Source: an uncultured Serinicoccus sp. (GTDB lineage: Bacteria > Actinomycetota > Actinomycetes > Actinomycetales > Dermatophilaceae). From it: DNA of 64,000 nt. The number at the start of each line of letters is the position of its first letter. Position 1 is the stretch's first letter. Where the stretch lies: contig NZ_CANKYH010000003.1 in assembly GCF_947487915.1 (NCBI RefSeq), positions 124,001 to 188,000 on the forward strand, written 5' to 3'. The position numbers and the translations under genes are program-made. Of this stretch, positions 17,759-25,693 are shown one piece after another. The notes under the pieces were generated by a model. It saw only the letters and a program-made list of their open reading frames with translations, made no database searches and was not told the DNA's origin.

Positions 17759-18953
17759 GGGTCATGGTGCCGTAGCGGCGATGCTCGAGGCGGTGTGGCC
17801 GCCCATCTGCGGCCTGTCGTTCGGTGGTCGCAAGGTAGTTCCCTCCCAGACGGGGGAGACCTATCTGTGTCTGCCCATGACTTCCGCCCCCACGGTGTTC
17901 GTCCCACGGGGGCCGCGGGCGGTGACCGCCGCCGCGCTGCGGGGTTACAAGTCTCCCAGCACCCGGCGGGCTCAACTCACCTCTGTCGGCCTCGGTGTCG
18001 CTGGCTGGCTTGGTGCCGCGCGCCTCGTGCCGACGACCTTCCACGTCCAGCATCCCGAGCACGGGCTGCCCGCCCACTTGTCCGAGGCGACAGGTCGGCC
18101 TTCCCACACGGGAGTGACCCTCGGCCCCCCACGGGCCAACCGCAAGCCCGTCCTGCACCTGCTCGACGGGAGAGGGACCACCCAGGGGTACGCCAAGGTC
18201 GCAGTCAACGGCCTCACGGCTCGGCGCATGGCCCGCGAGGAGAAATCTCTACGCGCCTTGGAACGACGAGAGCTCGGCACCCTGAGCCACCCGAACGTCA
18301 TCAGCGCGGGTACATGGCACTCACATCCATACCTGCTCATCAGCCCGGTGCCCACGTGGTCGCCACGGGGGATCGATCCGCAGGTACGTGACGCAGCCCT
18401 GCGTCAGCTCGTTGCAGCCTTCGACCGGACCGAGGACGACCTGGCTTCAGCGTCATGGTGGACAGCTCTGCGAAACCGGGTCCAGCAGCTGGATGCGACA
18501 CCCCTCGCAGACCGCCTCGTCGAACTCTCCCGAGCCACGGAAGAGCGCTGGGGTTCGCAGGGACTCCAGCTCGGCGCAGCCCACGGCGACTGGACCCCCT
18601 GGAATCTGGCGACGCGCGGTCGAACCACGTTTGCCTGGGACTGGGAACGTTTCGGCACCGGGGTTCCGCTGGGCCTGGACGCCCTGCACTACTCGTTCCA
18701 GTCCGGCGTCCGACTCCATGGACTCAAGCCCGCGGCTTCTCTGGCCCGGTTGCAGGCCGACGCCGCGGATCTGGTCCGCGACAACGGATCTCCTCCGACC
18801 GTCGGCAGGATGCTGGTTGCGCTCTACGCTCTCGACTTCGCCGAGAGATTCGTCCGCCACCAGCAGGAGAAGGCGGGCGCCAAGAAGGGGCCGATCGAGG
18901 GGTGGTTGCTCCCGGCACTGGAGCGAGTGGTGCACGGTGACCGGGGTCGCTGA
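17745..18953 (+). CDS. APH/choline-kinase-like phosphotransferase in polysaccharide operon
   Basis: About 402 aa. The C-terminal half has the aminoglycoside-phosphotransferase/choline-kinase catalytic loop AHGDWTPWNL followed by the metal-binding FAWDWERFG and GLDALHYSFQ. The N-terminal half is divergent and has no clear Gly-rich loop; YAKVAVNGLTARRMAREEK may contain the ATP-binding Lys. It may phosphorylate a sugar or lipid precursor of the glycan; the substrate is unknown. The start is uncertain: the ATG at 17745 overlaps the previous gene by 14 nt, and another ATG is at 17781. The following flippase gene overlaps its 3' end by 17 nt. Confidence 0.65.
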   Translation: MPTSEGHGAVAAMLEAVWPPICGLSFGGRKVVPSQTGETYLCLPMTSAPTVFVPRGPRAVTAAALRGYKSPSTRRAQLTSVGLGVAGWLGAARLVPTTFHVQHPEHGLPAHLSEATGRPSHTGVTLGPPRANRKPVLHLLDGRGTTQGYAKVAVNGLTARRMAREEKSLRALERRELGTLSHPNVISAGTWHSHPYLLISPVPTWSPRGIDPQVRDAALRQLVAAFDRTEDDLASASWWTALRNRVQQLDATPLADRLVELSRATEERWGSQGLQLGAAHGDWTPWNLATRGRTTFAWDWERFGTGVPLGLDALHYSFQSGVRLHGLKPAASLARLQADAADLVRDNGSPPTVGRMLVALYALDFAERFVRHQQEKAGAKKGPIEGWLLPALERVVHGDRGR

Positions 18954-20526
18954 GCCGGACGCGGTCGAGGCGACGGAGGACGCGGGGCACCGGTCGTCAC
19001 TCCGACGGGCCGGCCGGGGCAGTGTGCTGAACTTCGCGGGTTCGGCCGTATCAGCGGTGAGCATGTTCGCCCTGACGATCCTGATCACCCGGTTGTCGTC
19101 GACCACGGAGGCGGGAGCCTTCTTCGCGGCCACGTCCGTCTTCCTGCTGGCCGCCGGGCTCTCGCAACTGGGGACGAATGCGGGACTCGTGTACTTCCTG
19201 TCAGGATCGCGGGCCCGCGGTGAGCTATCCCGTGCTCACGTCTACATGCGCATCGCGTCCGTGCCGGTGCTGGTCACGTCGGTCGTGTGCTCTGTAGTCC
19301 TCGTTCTCGCCTCGGGACAGATCGCCAGATGGCTCAGCCCGGACCAGCCCGAGCGCTTCGCCACCTTCGTCGTCGCCATGGCCTTGTTCCTGCCAGCGGC
19401 TGGCGTCACCAACCTGACGGTCTCTGCGTCACGAGGGTTGGGGACCATGTCGGTCAACGCCCTCCTCGACCAGCTGGCCCGGCCGTTGCTGCAACTCGGG
19501 ATGGTAGCGCTGGCCTTTGCTGTCTCTGGCGTCGACGCGGCACCGTGGGCATGGTCGGCGTCCTACGTCCCGCTGGCGGTGCTGGGCTGGTGGTGGTGGC
19601 GGCGGTTGCGCGACAGGTCCGCCCCACAGGACCGTAGTCCGGGGTTTGCCCCGTGGGCCGCGTTCTGGCGCTTCAGTTCCCCCCGGGCTCTGGCGGGTCT
19701 GGCTCAGGTGGCGATGCAGCGCTTCGACATCGTCCTGGTCGGGGCCCTCGCGGGGCTTCCCGCCGCTGCGATCTACACCGCCGCAACCCGCTTCATCACC
19801 CTCGGCCAGGCGGCAGCTCGTGCCGTCGGACTCAGTGTCCAGCCGCACATCGGCGAGGCCGTGGCCCGTGGTGACTGGAGAGCGACCACTGCGCTCTACC
19901 GCACCGCGACCGGATGGCTGGTCGTGGTCACCTGGCCGCTGTACCTCACTCTCATGAGTTTCTCCGGAACGGTGCTGGGCATCTTCGGTGGTGAATACAC
20001 CGAGGGGGCCCAGGTCCTGCAGATCCTGTGCGCCGCGATGCTGGTGGCCACCGCCTGCGGCATGGTCGACATGGTCCTGCTCATGGCCGGCAAGTCTCTG
20101 TGGAACCTCGGAAACGTCGTCCTGGCACTGACGACCAACATCGTCATCGACCTCTGGCTCATCCCCCGCCTGGGTATCCTGGGCGCCGCGATCGGCTGGG
20201 GAGTCGCCATCCTCGTGGCCAACCTCGTCCCCCTGCTGCAGCTTCTCGTCTGGCGCAGGCTGCACCCGTTCGGTCGGGAGAGTCTGATCGCTGCCGCACT
20301 GTCACTGGTGGTCTTCGGCGGCATCCCTGCAGCTGTTGCCGCGACGCTCGACAACCAAGGCTATGCTCTGCTGATCTCCCTGGCGATCAGCTCACCCATC
20401 TACGCACTGAGCCTGTGGTACTTCCGCCGCCACCTTCAGCTCGGGTACCTGGTGGCCGCGGTGCGTCGGCGTCGCCGTGGACGAAACGGGGCAATCGGAC
20501 AGAAGCAAGGACAGGAGCCGTCATGA
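18937..20526 (+). CDS. Wzx-type oligosaccharide flippase
   Basis: A 529-aa polytopic protein of the MOP/polysaccharide-transport (PST) family that flips lipid-linked repeat units across the membrane. It has about 14 hydrophobic helices, starting with RGSVLNFAGSAVSAVSMFAL and LSSTTEAGAFFAATS, the usual first two helices of Wzx proteins. The family-typical FGGEYTEGAQVLQIL segment lies between helices in the C-terminal half. The GTG at 18937 (with GGAGCGAG upstream) was chosen over a much longer frame because conservation begins here. It overlaps its upstream neighbour by 17 nt and the downstream sulfotransferase by 4 nt (ATGA). Confidence 0.88.
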   Translation: MTGVAEPDAVEATEDAGHRSSLRRAGRGSVLNFAGSAVSAVSMFALTILITRLSSTTEAGAFFAATSVFLLAAGLSQLGTNAGLVYFLSGSRARGELSRAHVYMRIASVPVLVTSVVCSVVLVLASGQIARWLSPDQPERFATFVVAMALFLPAAGVTNLTVSASRGLGTMSVNALLDQLARPLLQLGMVALAFAVSGVDAAPWAWSASYVPLAVLGWWWWRRLRDRSAPQDRSPGFAPWAAFWRFSSPRALAGLAQVAMQRFDIVLVGALAGLPAAAIYTAATRFITLGQAAARAVGLSVQPHIGEAVARGDWRATTALYRTATGWLVVVTWPLYLTLMSFSGTVLGIFGGEYTEGAQVLQILCAAMLVATACGMVDMVLLMAGKSLWNLGNVVLALTTNIVIDLWLIPRLGILGAAIGWGVAILVANLVPLLQLLVWRRLHPFGRESLIAAALSLVVFGGIPAAVAATLDNQGYALLISLAISSPIYALSLWYFRRHLQLGYLVAAVRRRRRGRNGAIGQKQGQEPS

Positions 20527-21341
20527 GCACCGCGCACCCCACGACTCCCCTGGTGGCGCCCGAGCGGCTGGTCTTCGTCGGCGGCCTGCACCGCAGCGGG
20601 ACGACGGCCCTGGGGCGGCTGCTCGCGGCCCACCCGGAGATCTCCGGCCTCAGCCGGACCGGGGTTCGAGAGGACGAGGGGCAGCATCTGCAGACCCTGT
20701 ACCAGCCCTCGGTCGCCTATGGCGGCCCCGGTCGGTTCGCCCGCGACGCGGCCGCGCATCTCGGGCCGGTCACCGACACCGTCGAACGCAGCCGCATCAG
20801 CGAGGGGTTGGTCCGCGCCTGGATGCCGTACTGGGACCTCGACTCATCGCTCCTGCTCGAGAAGTCACCGCCCAACCTGGTCATGGGACGCTATCTGCAG
20901 TCCGTGTTCCCGGGCAGTGCTCTGGTCGTCGTCTTCCGACACCCGGTCGTCGTCGCGTTGTCGACCAAGAAGTGGCAACGCTGGACGGACCTCACCTCGT
21001 TGGTGGAGCACTGGTTCGTGGCCCACGACGCATTCATGAAGGACGTCTCCGAACTAGAGCGGGTGCACGTGCTCAGGTACGAGGACCTCGTCGCCCACCC
21101 CGACGCCAACCTCGTTCCTCTCACGGAGTTCTTGGGCGTCACGACTCCACTGACGAACAACGGTCAGGTGCGGCCGACGTACTCCGACCGGTATCGGCGC
21201 GCGTGGACCGAGATGTCCGGCCCCGTCCGGGGCCGTCAACGCCGTCAGATCGTCAAGCGCTTCGCCGAGGCAGCGAGCCGGTACGGCTACGACATCGAGG
21301 ACGTCGACGCTCGACTCGAGTGGAGCCTGCCCGACCGATGA
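20523..21341 (+). CDS. PAPS-dependent sulfotransferase
   Basis: A 272-aa cytoplasmic sulfotransferase. The 5'-phosphosulfate-binding loop is GLHRSGTTAL at residues 21-30 (P-loop-like RSGTT), and the 3'-phosphate-binding segment is VFRHPVVVALS at about 137-147. VLRYEDLVAHP further on is typical of the family. The ATG overlaps the Wzx stop and is preceded by GACAGGAG. Lying between the flippase and the polymerase, it is expected to sulfate the glycan repeat unit using PAPS made by cysDNC. Confidence 0.88.
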   Translation: MSTAHPTTPLVAPERLVFVGGLHRSGTTALGRLLAAHPEISGLSRTGVREDEGQHLQTLYQPSVAYGGPGRFARDAAAHLGPVTDTVERSRISEGLVRAWMPYWDLDSSLLLEKSPPNLVMGRYLQSVFPGSALVVVFRHPVVVALSTKKWQRWTDLTSLVEHWFVAHDAFMKDVSELERVHVLRYEDLVAHPDANLVPLTEFLGVTTPLTNNGQVRPTYSDRYRRAWTEMSGPVRGRQRRQIVKRFAEAASRYGYDIEDVDARLEWSLPDR

Positions 21342-23890
21342 CCACCCTCAGTCCAGCGCGCTCCGACCTGCGGTCCGCCTCTATGGGCGCCCGCGGACCG
21401 GAGAACGACGAGAGCTCTGGCAACCGGCTCCTCTCCCCCGGCTGGCCGCTGACCATCGCCTTCGTCGGCATACCGTTGTGGTGGGTCCTGGGCCTGTTCC
21501 AGATCGTCTTCTTCCTGGCCTGCGTCCCCATGGTCATCCAGCTCGCGCAGCGCCGGGTGATGGTGCCCCGGGGCTTCGGGGTCTGGCTCCTGTTCCTGGT
21601 CTGGATCATCGGCGGGGTCTTCGTGCTGCAGGTGGACGCGCCGGCGACCGTCCCAGGAGAAGGGGCGTCGCGGTACTTCACCTTCGCCTACCGCTACGGC
21701 TGGTACCTGGCTGCCACGATCGCCTTCCTCTACACAGTCAACATGCGGGCCGAGCTGTCGACCCTGCGCATCAGTCGCGCCATCGGGTGGATGTTCGTCA
21801 TGCTCGCATCTGGTGGTCTCCTGGGCCTGGTGATGCCGACCCTGGAGTTTCCCTCAGTCGCCGAGCTGTTGCTACCTGGGTCCATCGCCAACAACGGCTT
21901 CGTCCAGTCTCTGATCCACCCGCAGGTGGCACAGCTCCAGGACTTCCTCGGGTATGTAGAACCGCGTCCGAGTGCCCCCTTCGCCTACGCGAACCAGTGG
22001 GGTATCGCTACTGCAGCGACCATCCCCCACTTCGCCGCGTCCTGGTGGGTGGGGAACACCTGGCGTCGTTGGGTGGTCGTCATCCTCCTCCCGCTGTCCT
22101 TCCTGCCCATCGTGGGCTCGCTGAACCGCGGCATGTGGGGGGCGCTCGTGATGATGACGCTCTTCGTCATCGCCAAGGTCGCCCTCACCGGCCGGCTGCA
22201 GGTGCTCTGGGCCAGCCTCGTCGTCGTCATCCTGGCAGCAGCAACCCTCGTGGTCTCACCACTGGGTGATCTCATCCAGGACCGACTCAACACTCCGCAC
22301 AGCAACGAGGGGCGGGCGAACCTCAGCACCCAGGCGGTGGTCAGCACCTGGCAAGGCTCCCCCTTTGTCGGGTACGGGTCCACCCGCGACGTGCAGGGAA
22401 ACTTCAACTCCATCGCCACGGGATCGAGCGCGCTCTGCCCCAACTGTTCCCCGCCGCCGTTAGGAACCCAGGGACAGTTGTGGCAGGTGGTGTTCTCCAC
22501 AGGCTTCGTCGGTGCCGCGCTCTACGTCGGCTTCATCCTGGGGCAGTTCTTGCGTTCGCTCCCGCGATCCACCGTCATCGCCGTGGCAGCTCAAGCCAGC
22601 ACCGTGGCGGCCCTCGTCACCCTTCCCGTCTACACCGTCATCCATCCGGCGATCGTCGTCATCTTCATCTCACTCGGGCTGCTGGTCCGAGAGAACCCCG
22701 GCGCCCGGCTGCGACCGCTGAAGAGTCTGCTCGTTCCTCCCCGACGGAACATCGCCACAGTTCTTCTGCTCACCATCGTCGGCGCGACGTTGGGGATGGG
22801 CTTGCAGCTGACGCAGGAGCGCCCATACGCCGCGACGCAGTCGGTGCTCGTGAGCACGGCGGCGCTGGTCAATGCGCCCCAGGCACGACCCTTCACCCTC
22901 GACACTGAGGCTCGATTGGCTACCTCGCGGGAAGTCCTGGACACCGTCGCGGAGGTCGCGGGGCTGACTGGCGGACCTGACGAAGCCCGAGCACGAATGC
23001 TCATCACTGCGGAGCCCAACACCCGCATCCTGAACGTCACCTTCTCCCATCCGGACCGCCAGAAGGCCGTCGCCGGCGCACAGGAAGCGGCAGCCCGGTA
23101 CCTCGAGCTCCGAGAGAGCATGGCCGAACAGGTGAGCACCGAGCGCGCACAAAATCTGCAGAACTACCAAGAGGCGCTCGCAGAGTCGGTGTCCATGACG
23201 AATGGTGTCGTCGAGCGAGACGAGGCAGCCGCCCCAGCGGCCGCAGACGAGGAAGAACCTCTGGTGCTCGCCGCCCTGCAAGGCACGTTGATCGACCTGC
23301 GCCAGGAATACGCACAGGTGTCCTCGACCTGGTTGGGCCTGCAGCGTGACAACATCAACCCTGGGGAAGACTTCAACGACGTCCGGGTCACGCGCTCCCA
23401 GGATCCCTGGTTCGTGTACATGACCAGCGGCGCGATGCTGGGCCTGCTCGCCGGGCTGCTCGTCGCCCAGCTCATCGATGGTCGACGTGACCGTGTTGGA
23501 CGTGACCCGCAGGAGCGGCTCGACCTCGGCCTGCCCGTGGTAGGGCTCGTCGGCGTCACGGAATCAGGAGAGTTCTCCTCGGCCGAGTTGGAGGAGGCGT
23601 CCTGGGTCGCTCGCACCTACGCGCCGCTGGCAGGGATCTGCCCGGTGACTACCTCGATGGTGGCGGTCGACCTCGCCGAGCGGCTCGACGCGAGGCTCAG
23701 GGGCCCGGTCGACCGTGGCGGTGTACGTGTCCTCCTGGTGGCGACCACCCGATCGGCCGCTCGTCCCGTGCGCCGTCTCTATCGCGAATCCGTCGCGATG
23801 GGCCTGCAGCCCGTAGGCCTGTTGCTGATCGAGGAGCTGAACCGCACCGCAGGAACAGCCAGCACCGCGACTGAAGGAGGAACATCGTGA
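21338..23890 (+). CDS. Fused O-antigen polymerase (Wzy-like) and Wzz-like chain-length domain
   Basis: An 850-aa membrane protein. Residues 1 to about 450 are polytopic, with SLNRGMWGALVMMTLF and a large periplasmic-type loop (HSNEGRANLS, GYGSTRDVQG, then a CPNC pair) as in O-antigen ligase/polymerase proteins. At about 470 a new segment starts with a helix (IATVLLLTIVGATLGMGLQL) followed by YAATQSVLVSTAALVNAPQA, the hallmark start of a Wzz domain, a coiled region, and a closing helix at about 668-690. The last 160 residues are cytoplasmic and resemble the start of a BY-kinase domain without P-loop motifs. The sequence reads through without a frameshift. It overlaps both neighbours by 4 nt. 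Confidence 0.82.
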   Translation: MTTLSPARSDLRSASMGARGPENDESSGNRLLSPGWPLTIAFVGIPLWWVLGLFQIVFFLACVPMVIQLAQRRVMVPRGFGVWLLFLVWIIGGVFVLQVDAPATVPGEGASRYFTFAYRYGWYLAATIAFLYTVNMRAELSTLRISRAIGWMFVMLASGGLLGLVMPTLEFPSVAELLLPGSIANNGFVQSLIHPQVAQLQDFLGYVEPRPSAPFAYANQWGIATAATIPHFAASWWVGNTWRRWVVVILLPLSFLPIVGSLNRGMWGALVMMTLFVIAKVALTGRLQVLWASLVVVILAAATLVVSPLGDLIQDRLNTPHSNEGRANLSTQAVVSTWQGSPFVGYGSTRDVQGNFNSIATGSSALCPNCSPPPLGTQGQLWQVVFSTGFVGAALYVGFILGQFLRSLPRSTVIAVAAQASTVAALVTLPVYTVIHPAIVVIFISLGLLVRENPGARLRPLKSLLVPPRRNIATVLLLTIVGATLGMGLQLTQERPYAATQSVLVSTAALVNAPQARPFTLDTEARLATSREVLDTVAEVAGLTGGPDEARARMLITAEPNTRILNVTFSHPDRQKAVAGAQEAAARYLELRESMAEQVSTERAQNLQNYQEALAESVSMTNGVVERDEAAAPAAADEEEPLVLAALQGTLIDLRQEYAQVSSTWLGLQRDNINPGEDFNDVRVTRSQDPWFVYMTSGAMLGLLAGLLVAQLIDGRRDRVGRDPQERLDLGLPVVGLVGVTESGEFSSAELEEASWVARTYAPLAGICPVTTSMVAVDLAERLDARLRGPVDRGGVRVLLVATTRSAARPVRRLYRESVAMGLQPVGLLLIEELNRTAGTASTATEGGTS

Positions 23891-24798
23891 CCCGTCCCAG
23901 CGTCACGGCCGTCGTGCCGGCTCACGCACGACCCGAGGAACTACGCCGCGTCATCCACGCCATCCGCGAGCAGGCTTACGACGGCCCCCTCGACGTCGTG
24001 GTGGTCTTCGACCGGGCCGCACCCGACCTGTCCTTGGTCCAGGACGGTGACCGTCCGGTGCGGGTCCTCGCGAACTCCCGGACACCGGGCCTGGCGGGGG
24101 CACGCAACACCGGCGTGCTGGCCGCTCGTGGAGAGCTTGTCGCGTTCTGCGACGACGACGACTACTGGCTTCCCCACAAGCTCGATCGCCAGGTGACGCT
24201 GTTCGACCTGGACCCCGCCGCGATCATGGTGTCGTCGGGTATTTTCGTCGACCACCAGGGACGGTCCACACCCCGTACCACCTCAGCTCCGTACGCGACC
24301 CACGACATGCTCAGGCGCTCACGTCTGTCGATGCTGCACTCATCCACCTTCGTCTTCCGTCGACGCTCACTCATCGACGCCATCGGGCTCGTCGATGAGG
24401 GTCTACCCGCGAGCCAGAGCGAGGACTGGGATCTCCTGCTGCGCTCGTCCGCCCTCCACCCCGTTCTGGTCGTGGTGGAACCGCTGGTGACGGTCACCTG
24501 GGGCCAGAAGTCCTTCTTCCGCCACGACTGGCCGACCAAGATCGCCAGCAACAGATACCTGCTCGAGAAGCACGACGACGTCCGGGAGGACCGCGTCGGC
24601 GCGGCCCGCCTCCTGGGCAAGATCGCCTTCGCGCAGGCATGCTCAGGCCAACGGCGAGCAGCATGGCGATCGGCGGCACGCACCATCGTGACCGATCCAC
24701 GGCAATGGCGCGGTCCGCTGGCCGCGGTGGCGGCAATTCACCCGCGGGTGGGCAGGACGGTCCTCGACACGTTGAACAAGCGCGGCCGCGGCGTGTGA
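23887..24798 (+). CDS. Glycosyltransferase family 2
   Basis: A 303-aa GT-A glycosyltransferase. It begins SVTAVVPAHARPEELRRVI, the usual GT2 nucleotide-binding start, has PGLAGARNTGVLAA and the metal-binding acidic cluster FCDDDDYW at residues 87-94, and later ASQSEDWDLLLR as acceptor/catalytic motif. There is no membrane helix. The GTG at 23887 overlaps the stop of the Wzy-Wzz gene (GTGA). It is the last gene of the seven-gene run and converges on the sulfotransferase operon with a 4-nt gap. It likely adds a sugar to the repeat unit. Confidence 0.87.
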   Translation: MTRPSVTAVVPAHARPEELRRVIHAIREQAYDGPLDVVVVFDRAAPDLSLVQDGDRPVRVLANSRTPGLAGARNTGVLAARGELVAFCDDDDYWLPHKLDRQVTLFDLDPAAIMVSSGIFVDHQGRSTPRTTSAPYATHDMLRRSRLSMLHSSTFVFRRRSLIDAIGLVDEGLPASQSEDWDLLLRSSALHPVLVVVEPLVTVTWGQKSFFRHDWPTKIASNRYLLEKHDDVREDRVGAARLLGKIAFAQACSGQRRAAWRSAARTIVTDPRQWRGPLAAVAAIHPRVGRTVLDTLNKRGRGV

Positions 24799-24802
24799 GG
24801 TC

Positions 24803-25693
24803 CTACTCGCCTGCCGGCCAGGGAGCCGGTCGACCTACGAACGCTTCCAGCGCACCTTGACGACTGGCGAAGTGCTGCTGCAGCCGCGCGCGAGCCGCGC
24901 TCGGCATGGAGGCGCTCGGACGGGCGTTGTACCTCCGTGCGTCGAGCGTCTGCGGGGGGTCGATGCCGAGAAAGGCGCACAGACCCGCAAACTCCCCGAC
25001 GGGATCGCCGAAGAAGTCTTCGCTGTACATCACGTGCAGCTGCTCCCGTGACATCAGAGCGGTGTACCTGGTCAACTGGTCGAGATACTCTCCACGGCCA
25101 CGGTATGCCTGGTGACGGTGGATGTCGCTGTAGTAGCCCGGTTCCCGACGCATCCGATCCAGTTCCGGACGGACCCTCTCGTCCTCCCACTCCAAGGCGT
25201 CCTCGAAGCTCGCGCTCTCGAAACCGCGGGCCTGCTCGTGCTTCCACGCCGAGTAGGCACGCTCCACTGGGTCGCGCAACAGGGCCACGAGCTTGATGTC
25301 GGGAAGGTCGGCAGCGATTCGCTCAGCGGCCCAGGGATGAAACATGTAGTAGCCGCTCGCCTCGAACGCGACCGGCTCGGCAGGAGCCGTGCGGACAGCC
25401 GCTCGACGCTGTGGCGGGAAATGGGCGGCGTACCACCCCTGCCCGCGGTGATAGTTCACGTCGAAGTAATTGACCCCCTTGTGAAAGGTGGGTCGGACGA
25501 TGCGAGGGTGCTGCATCAGAGCTCGGAAGAGCGACGTCGTCCCGCAACGCTGACCACCAATGAGGAGGAAGTGCGGCTGCGCGCGCGTCAGTCCCGGAAC
25601 CAGCCTGCCGGACTCGACATAAGCCTGGCGACCCCACCTCTGCAACGGAGCAGGGACCCGTTGCCGTAACGCAGTCACGCGGTCCACCCCCAT
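24803..25693 (-). CDS. PAPS-dependent sulfotransferase (last gene of surface-protein operon)
   Basis: A 296-aa sulfotransferase of the heparan-sulfate/GlcNAc type. The 5'-PSB loop is IGGQRCGTTSLF at 45-56 and the 3'-PB segment LLRDPVERAYSAW at about 139-151, both intact. The YHRGQGWYAAHFP and YMFHPWAAERI segments are typical of carbohydrate sulfotransferases. Its start overlaps the end of the upstream two-domain sulfotransferase by 19 nt, so the two are translationally coupled. It faces GT2 tail to tail. Confidence 0.88.
   Translation of the reverse strand: MGVDRVTALRQRVPAPLQRWGRQAYVESGRLVPGLTRAQPHFLLIGGQRCGTTSLFRALMQHPRIVRPTFHKGVNYFDVNYHRGQGWYAAHFPPQRRAAVRTAPAEPVAFEASGYYMFHPWAAERIAADLPDIKLVALLRDPVERAYSAWKHEQARGFESASFEDALEWEDERVRPELDRMRREPGYYSDIHRHQAYRGRGEYLDQLTRYTALMSREQLHVMYSEDFFGDPVGEFAGLCAFLGIDPPQTLDARRYNARPSASMPSAARARLQQHFASRQGALEAFVGRPAPWPAGE

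Noticed and set aside
18388..18936. N-terminal extension of the flippase frame into the kinase-like gene
   Set aside because: The extension is a shadow of the APH-like gene; flippase conservation and a plausible start with upstream purines begin at 18937.
20477..21337. N-terminal extension of the Wzy-Wzz frame over the sulfotransferase gene
   Set aside because: The sulfotransferase motifs are in another frame and the ATGA overlap at 21338 gives a natural start.
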